Source: a virus. Taken from it: a DNA stretch of 23,431 nucleotides. A model generated the notes under the pieces. That model was not told the DNA's origin and did no database searches. It worked only from the letters and a program-made list of their open reading frames with translations. The translations under genes were made by a program, and so were the position numbers. Location of the stretch: the IMG/VR virus record IMGVR_UViG_3300011116_000714, positions 1 to 23,431 of that record; one strand, given 5' to 3'. Below, one piece after another: positions 20,110-23,431 of the stretch. Position 1 is the stretch's first letter; each line of letters starts with the position of its first letter.

Positions 20110-20286
20110 ATGTCCGTAAAACGCACCACATGGCTCGTCGAAATCTTGGAGCGTGCCAAGCGCAATCTGGCCGCCGAGCAGCATAAGGCCGCCGGGACGC
20201 GGTTGGATCTGGCGCTGACGATTGGCCGGGAACTGCTCAAGCGGGCGAAGGCGTACCAGAAGCGCGATCAGGAGGCGGGCAAATGA
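20110..20286 (+). CDS. 58-aa helical basic protein
   Basis: From ATG 20110. Entirely helical and Arg/Lys/Ala-rich (WLVEILERAKRNLAAEQHKA). The stop overlaps the primase start (ATGA), so it may be coupled to replication. Unknown family. Confidence 0.5.
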   Translation: MSVKRTTWLVEILERAKRNLAAEQHKAAGTRLDLALTIGRELLKRAKAYQKRDQEAGK

Positions 20287-22250
20287 TCCACCAACTACCC
20301 CAAGCAGCGATCGACGTCATGAATAACGGAGCCGCGGAGGGCACCCGGAACAACGAACTCTTCAAATTGGCGCTCCAACTGCGCGACGCCCGGATGGATT
20401 TTGACGAGGCGCTGACGACCGCCGAGGAATGGTGCGTAAGGAACGGCCTGCCGCTTAAAGAGGCCGAAGGATGCGTGAAATCTGTTTTTAGAAGGCCAGC
20501 CCGGGAGCCTTACCAACCGAAAGGAAAATACCGATTGCACAACCTACAAATCGTAAAAGAAGGCGACCCCATTCCGGCCATGCCCAGGAGCGTGGAGGAG
20601 ACGCCGGTGGAGAAATTCCTGACGGCGGCGTTTGAGGTGGGCGAGCGGATCAACATCACCCGCAGCATTCGGGACGACGATCGCGAGCGACCGGACGGAT
20701 CCGGTGAAACCCGTACCCGTGAGGAGTGGCTTGATCTGTTCAAAGGCGAAGGGCTGAAAGAATGGCAGGGGGACGCCGTGGGAGTCTATGCGTCGATCAA
20801 TCCGAACAACGGCAAGGGCCGCAAGTCGGAGCACGTTGTAAAATGGCGTCACTGTCTTGTGGAATTCGATGAATCGACGATGGATGAACAATGGAAAATT
20901 ATTAAGAAGAGCGGACTGCCGACGACCTGCATCATCAAAAGCGGTTCACGCAGTCTTCACGCATGGGTACGGATCGATGCCGACACGCCGGAGGAATTCA
21001 AGGAGCGGGTGGAGTTTATTTACAAGCACCTCGAACACAGTAAGCCGGATCCGGCAAACAAGGACGCGGGCCGCCTGTCGCGTCTTCCGGGGGCCATGCG
21101 CACGGCCACCGGCCAGCGGCAGGACTTGGTGGAATGCGGTGCGCCGACGATTTCTTTTTTGCAGTGGAAGGAGCGGATTCTGTTTGGCGATATTCCCGAA
21201 CCGTACCGCTGGGAAGACCTGATCAAATTCAAGGAAGCTGACGACCCGACGCAACTGCTCGGCAAGCGGTGGATCTGCCGGGGTGGATCTGCGCTGTGGG
21301 TTGGAAGCAGCGGACTTGGAAAGTCCGTCCTATGCTTACAGGCCGCCATCACCTGGGCGATCGGGCGGGCGTTCTTTGGAATCAATCCGCACGGCGAAGG
21401 ATTGAAATCGCTGATCATACAGGCCGAGAACGACGAGGGCGACGTGGCTGAAGCGATTCAAGGCGTTTTGAAAGCGATGAACCTTACGCCTGAGGAAATC
21501 AAACTGGTCATGGCCAACGTGGTGATCGTCCGGGACTGCTCATCCACCGGGGAACGGTTTGTCGATCGCGTGCGGCGCCTTGTCGAAAAGTACAAATCCG
21601 ATCTGGTATGGGTGGATCCGCTGCTGGCATTTATCGGTGGCGATTTATCCAACCAGGAGACGGCCAGCGAGTTTTTGCGCAATATGCTGAACCCGCTTTC
21701 ACTTTCGGCCGGCTTTGCGTGGATGCTGATTCACCACACGCCAAAGCCCGTCCGGGAAGGCAACGGCTATCAGGGCCACGACAAGGCTTACAGCGGTTTT
21801 GGATCGTCCGAGCTGACCAACTGGGCCAGAAGCGTCATTACCCTTGCGCCTTGTGGTCAGGATGCCGAAGAACGAAACGTCTATCGGTTGGAGGTGACCA
21901 AGCGCGGGAAGCGGTCGAACCTCAATTCTGGTGGCATTATAGCGCAAAACGCAGTTCAGCCACATGTGAACTTACGCCATAGCGATGTCGGTCTGGCGTG
22001 GATTGGATCTGACGAGCCACAGAAAAAGACGGCCGGCCGTCCGGAGATTGTGGTCAATTTTGAGGATTACAAATCCGCTATCTCGAAAGGGATAAGCGCT
22101 GGCGATCTGCAAAGCCTAATCCGAAACAAATCGAAGGTAGGGCACACAAAAAGCAGGGATCTGACGGCCGCATGGGAACACGACGGATTGATCAGAAATT
22201 CAGGCAAAGAAAAGTCGAAAACATACGTGCTAAACGAGGATCAAAAATGA
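20283..22250 (+). CDS. PriCT/AEP primase-RecA-like helicase
   Basis: A 655-aa protein. Residues 20-72 are a PriCT-like helical domain (ELFKLALQLRDARMDFDEAL, then CVKSVFR). Residues 160-290 resemble an archaeo-eukaryotic primase core: VEFDE (193-197), the sGsrsLHxW motif IKSGSRSLHAWVRIDA (218-233) and DAGRLSRLPG (261-270). Residues 325-490 are a RecA-type ATPase with Walker A GSSGLGKS (341-348), Walker B LVWVDP (441-446) and sensor HHT (484-486). The C-terminus is a winged-helix-like DNA-binding part. It should prime and unwind at the phage origin. The VEFDE acidic motif is a weak hDhD match, so primase activity is uncertain. Confidence 0.85.
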   Translation: MIHQLPQAAIDVMNNGAAEGTRNNELFKLALQLRDARMDFDEALTTAEEWCVRNGLPLKEAEGCVKSVFRRPAREPYQPKGKYRLHNLQIVKEGDPIPAMPRSVEETPVEKFLTAAFEVGERINITRSIRDDDRERPDGSGETRTREEWLDLFKGEGLKEWQGDAVGVYASINPNNGKGRKSEHVVKWRHCLVEFDESTMDEQWKIIKKSGLPTTCIIKSGSRSLHAWVRIDADTPEEFKERVEFIYKHLEHSKPDPANKDAGRLSRLPGAMRTATGQRQDLVECGAPTISFLQWKERILFGDIPEPYRWEDLIKFKEADDPTQLLGKRWICRGGSALWVGSSGLGKSVLCLQAAITWAIGRAFFGINPHGEGLKSLIIQAENDEGDVAEAIQGVLKAMNLTPEEIKLVMANVVIVRDCSSTGERFVDRVRRLVEKYKSDLVWVDPLLAFIGGDLSNQETASEFLRNMLNPLSLSAGFAWMLIHHTPKPVREGNGYQGHDKAYSGFGSSELTNWARSVITLAPCGQDAEERNVYRLEVTKRGKRSNLNSGGIIAQNAVQPHVNLRHSDVGLAWIGSDEPQKKTAGRPEIVVNFEDYKSAISKGISAGDLQSLIRNKSKVGHTKSRDLTAAWEHDGLIRNSGKEKSKTYVLNEDQK

Positions 22251-22399
22251 GCAAAAAAACCCTATCACCGTTTATTCATGTTCTATCACCGGAAATTGGT
22301 GGAACTCCTATTGATGGATATCCCCCCTTTAAGGGGATATCCATTGATAGGGTTCAGAGTTTCCATCCATTGACCATCCATAGGGGGTATTTTCGGTGA
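22247..22399 (+). CDS. 50-aa ORF containing dense repeats
   Basis: The ATG at 22247 overlaps the primase stop, and the TGA at 22397 overlaps the next gene's GTG, so the frame is bracketed by couplings. The peptide (SKKTLSPFIHVLSPEIGG, IDGYPPFKG) has a repeated LSP motif and no known fold. The DNA carries direct and inverted repeats over most of its length. The coding could be secondary to an origin or regulatory RNA. Confidence 0.45.
   Translation: MSKKTLSPFIHVLSPEIGGTPIDGYPPFKGISIDRVQSFHPLTIHRGYFR
22262..22291. repeat. direct repeat CTATCACCG, 21 bp spacing
   Basis: CTATCACCG occurs at 22262-22270 and again at 22283-22291, two helical turns apart, in the 150 bp just after the primase gene. 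Iteron-like spacing. Confidence 0.55.
22307..22351. repeat. large inverted repeat (19-bp arms, 12-bp perfect core)
   Basis: The left arm (22307-22325) and right arm (22333-22351) match as inverted copies except for two positions. The inner 12 bp (ATGGATATCCCC / GGGGATATCCAT) are perfect, with a 7-nt loop. ATCCATTGA of the right arm recurs at 22364-22372. Possible origin hairpin, replication-protein site or RNA switch. Confidence 0.75.
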
Positions 22400-22875
22400 T
22401 TATAAACAGCGCTGAAATCATCGAAAAAATCCCGGCAAATATCCAACACCCGGCGATGACCATGGATACCCTTTCCGACCTCGTTTTTGAGGCGTATTCC
22501 GAACTGAAAATCACGGTCACGACCAGCACGGCGTTTACGACCACAAAGGTGATCGAGTACCTGATGGCGAAGGCACCCGATCACCCGGCGATGGCCAACC
22601 GGACGGACACGCTTGGGCATGCGGTTCTGAACATAGCTTTGAATAAATCGCCTGAATCGATGACGGCCGTGGCCAAACGCTACGGCGTGACGAAGCAGGC
22701 GATCAGTAAGCAGGTGACAGAGGTTTATGACCGGCTCGGGATCCGGTCGCGTTCGCAGAAAAGCGATAAGGCCAGAGAGTCCTATCGCAAGCGGGCGTAC
22801 AGGGTGCACGCACAGCGGCGGCGTGAAGCTCCAAAATTCAACATGGCCGCACTAAAGAAAGGGATTAAAAAATGA
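22396..22875 (+). CDS. HTH DNA-binding protein
   Basis: 159 aa from GTG 22396, overlapping the stop of the repeat-rich ORF. Residues 86-115 are a clear helix-turn-helix (ESMTAVAKRYGVTKQAISKQ), like sigma-region-4/LuxR-type helices. A basic C-terminal tail (KARESYRKRAYRVHAQRRRE) would contact DNA. Placed right after the repeat array, it may bind those repeats. Likely a regulator or origin-binding factor. Confidence 0.65.
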   Translation: MIINSAEIIEKIPANIQHPAMTMDTLSDLVFEAYSELKITVTTSTAFTTTKVIEYLMAKAPDHPAMANRTDTLGHAVLNIALNKSPESMTAVAKRYGVTKQAISKQVTEVYDRLGIRSRSQKSDKARESYRKRAYRVHAQRRREAPKFNMAALKKGIKK

Positions 22876-23336
22876 AGCTGAAAGCAATCGTTACTAAACT
22901 AAACGACACACGCGACAAGGCGCTGGAACTTGTAGGCAAGACCATCGGCCTGGCGGCAGAGGCTGGCACGATCATCCAGCAGGCACGGACAGACGGCGAG
23001 AACGTCCGGGATATCTGCGAGCAGGCGGGGATCACTGAGGAAGTGGGCCGTCGTTATGAGAAGGTGGCGGCCGCCCAGCATAAGCTCACATCAGGTCAGG
23101 CTGACGCAGGCGAAATGCGTCAGACCTACCTGCGGATCGGAATGCTGCCGGATCCGATCACGGCCAGCGTGCCAGCGGATCCAAAGCCGTTCCTGTGGCC
23201 GGTGATTAAAGCCTGCCAGTGGCTTGGCAATCGTGGCGCAAAATATATCAGTCAGGATGCCGAGCTGCGTGAGCAGTTTATACGCGAAGCAGAGCCTATT
23301 GTGAGGGCTTACAACGAGCTCAAGGGTGCGGAGTGA
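22872..23336 (+). CDS. DUF3102-like hypothetical protein
   Basis: A 154-aa protein. The N-terminal helices (GLAAEAGTIIQQARTDGENV, then CEQAGITEEVGRRYEKVA) match the pattern of DUF3102-type phage and plasmid proteins: alpha-helix, short turn, HTH-like RRY helix. The C-terminal half is less distinctive (FLWPVIKACQWLGNRGAKY). The start overlaps the preceding stop and a terminator-like hairpin follows. Possibly DNA-binding; function unknown. Confidence 0.55.
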   Translation: MKLKAIVTKLNDTRDKALELVGKTIGLAAEAGTIIQQARTDGENVRDICEQAGITEEVGRRYEKVAAAQHKLTSGQADAGEMRQTYLRIGMLPDPITASVPADPKPFLWPVIKACQWLGNRGAKYISQDAELREQFIREAEPIVRAYNELKGAE

Positions 23337-23363
23337 TAGACCACAGCCACCCCCACCCCATAC

Positions 23364-23382
23364 CCCCCGCCACGGGGGTTTA
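23364..23382 (+). terminator. short hairpin with T-run after the early operon
   Basis: CCCCCG-CCA-CGGGGG (23364-23378) is a perfect 6-bp GC stem with a 3-nt loop followed by TTTAT. It lies 28 nt after the last stop, so it is a plausible intrinsic terminator, though the T-run is short. Confidence 0.55.
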
Positions 23383-23392
23383 TGGAAGGAAT

Positions 23393-23414
23393 CTATTGAC
23401 CTATTGGGATCAAT
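23393..23414. repeat. ATTGA/TCAAT inverted repeat with CTATTG direct repeat
   Basis: ATTGA (23395-23399) and TCAAT (23410-23414) are inverted around 10 bp, and CTATTG occurs at 23393 and 23401. The CTATTGA word also occurs in the repeat zone at 22308. Possible operator for the next transcription unit, which lies outside the window. Confidence 0.3.
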
Positions 23415-23431
23415 CGGGGTGCTTGCATCCA

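Noticed and set aside
1-23431. CRISPR array, insertion sequence or rRNA
   Set aside because: No regularly spaced 25-40 nt repeats, no transposase motif and no rRNA-like segment were seen.

Overview
The window is a 23.4-kb piece of a temperate, tailed (siphovirus-like) phage genome. Late tail and lysis genes run rightward from the left edge. A lysogeny/recombination block sits near 13.4-15.3 kb, and an early operon for recombination, replication and regulation runs rightward to the right edge. Terminase, portal and capsid genes are not present and presumably lie to the left. Base composition is moderately GC-rich, Shine-Dalgarno sequences are used, and ATGA/GTGA stop-start overlaps are common, so the host is a GC-rich bacterium. 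No gene identifies the host phylum; a verrucomicrobial or similar environmental host is only a guess.

Layout. (1) 1-2046: three translationally coupled sugar-related genes (GT2-like glycosyltransferase, SAM methyltransferase, GT9/heptosyltransferase-like), probably cargo inserted between head and tail genes. (2) 2050-6787: tail module with a putative terminator/completion protein, tube protein, two chaperone reading frames joined by a programmed -1 frameshift (slippery GGGAAAC at 3640), a minor tail protein, a short tape measure (492 aa) and a distal tail protein. (3) 6791-10464: fibre/receptor-binding genes, ending in an AT-rich, probably acquired, gene. (4) 10461-12092: compact lysis cassette with a small lipoprotein, a coiled-coil/TM protein, a holin candidate, an overlapping spanin-like pair and an M15 peptidase endolysin. 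(5) 12077-13439: a small helical protein, a calcineurin-like phosphoesterase and a winged-helix protein.

(6) 13440-15370: the lysogeny block. Two short ribbon-helix-helix (RHH) proteins are divergently oriented around four GCGTA(A/T) half-sites. One pair of half-sites sits exactly between a -35 and a -10 of what looks like a leaderless promoter. An excisionase-like gene follows, with its 3' end antisense to the tyrosine integrase on the minus strand. Beside the integrase start is a 3'-tRNA-like attP core. Phage genes lie on both sides of this core, so the sequence is the unintegrated form of the phage.

(7) 15370-23336: the early operon. It holds many tiny coupled genes, a very-short-patch/DUF559-type nuclease, an SSB-like protein with an acidic -PF tail, a RecB/Cas4-type exonuclease, an XRE-HTH plus sigma-region-4 regulator in an AT-rich island, a secreted 3D-domain protein, a DeoR-like HTH protein, and a 655-aa PriCT/primase-helicase. 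After the primase comes a 50-codon ORF full of direct and inverted repeats (candidate origin or RNA switch), then an HTH protein and a DUF3102-like protein. A short hairpin with a T-run closes the operon at 23364. All assignments come from reading motifs by eye; no database search was run.
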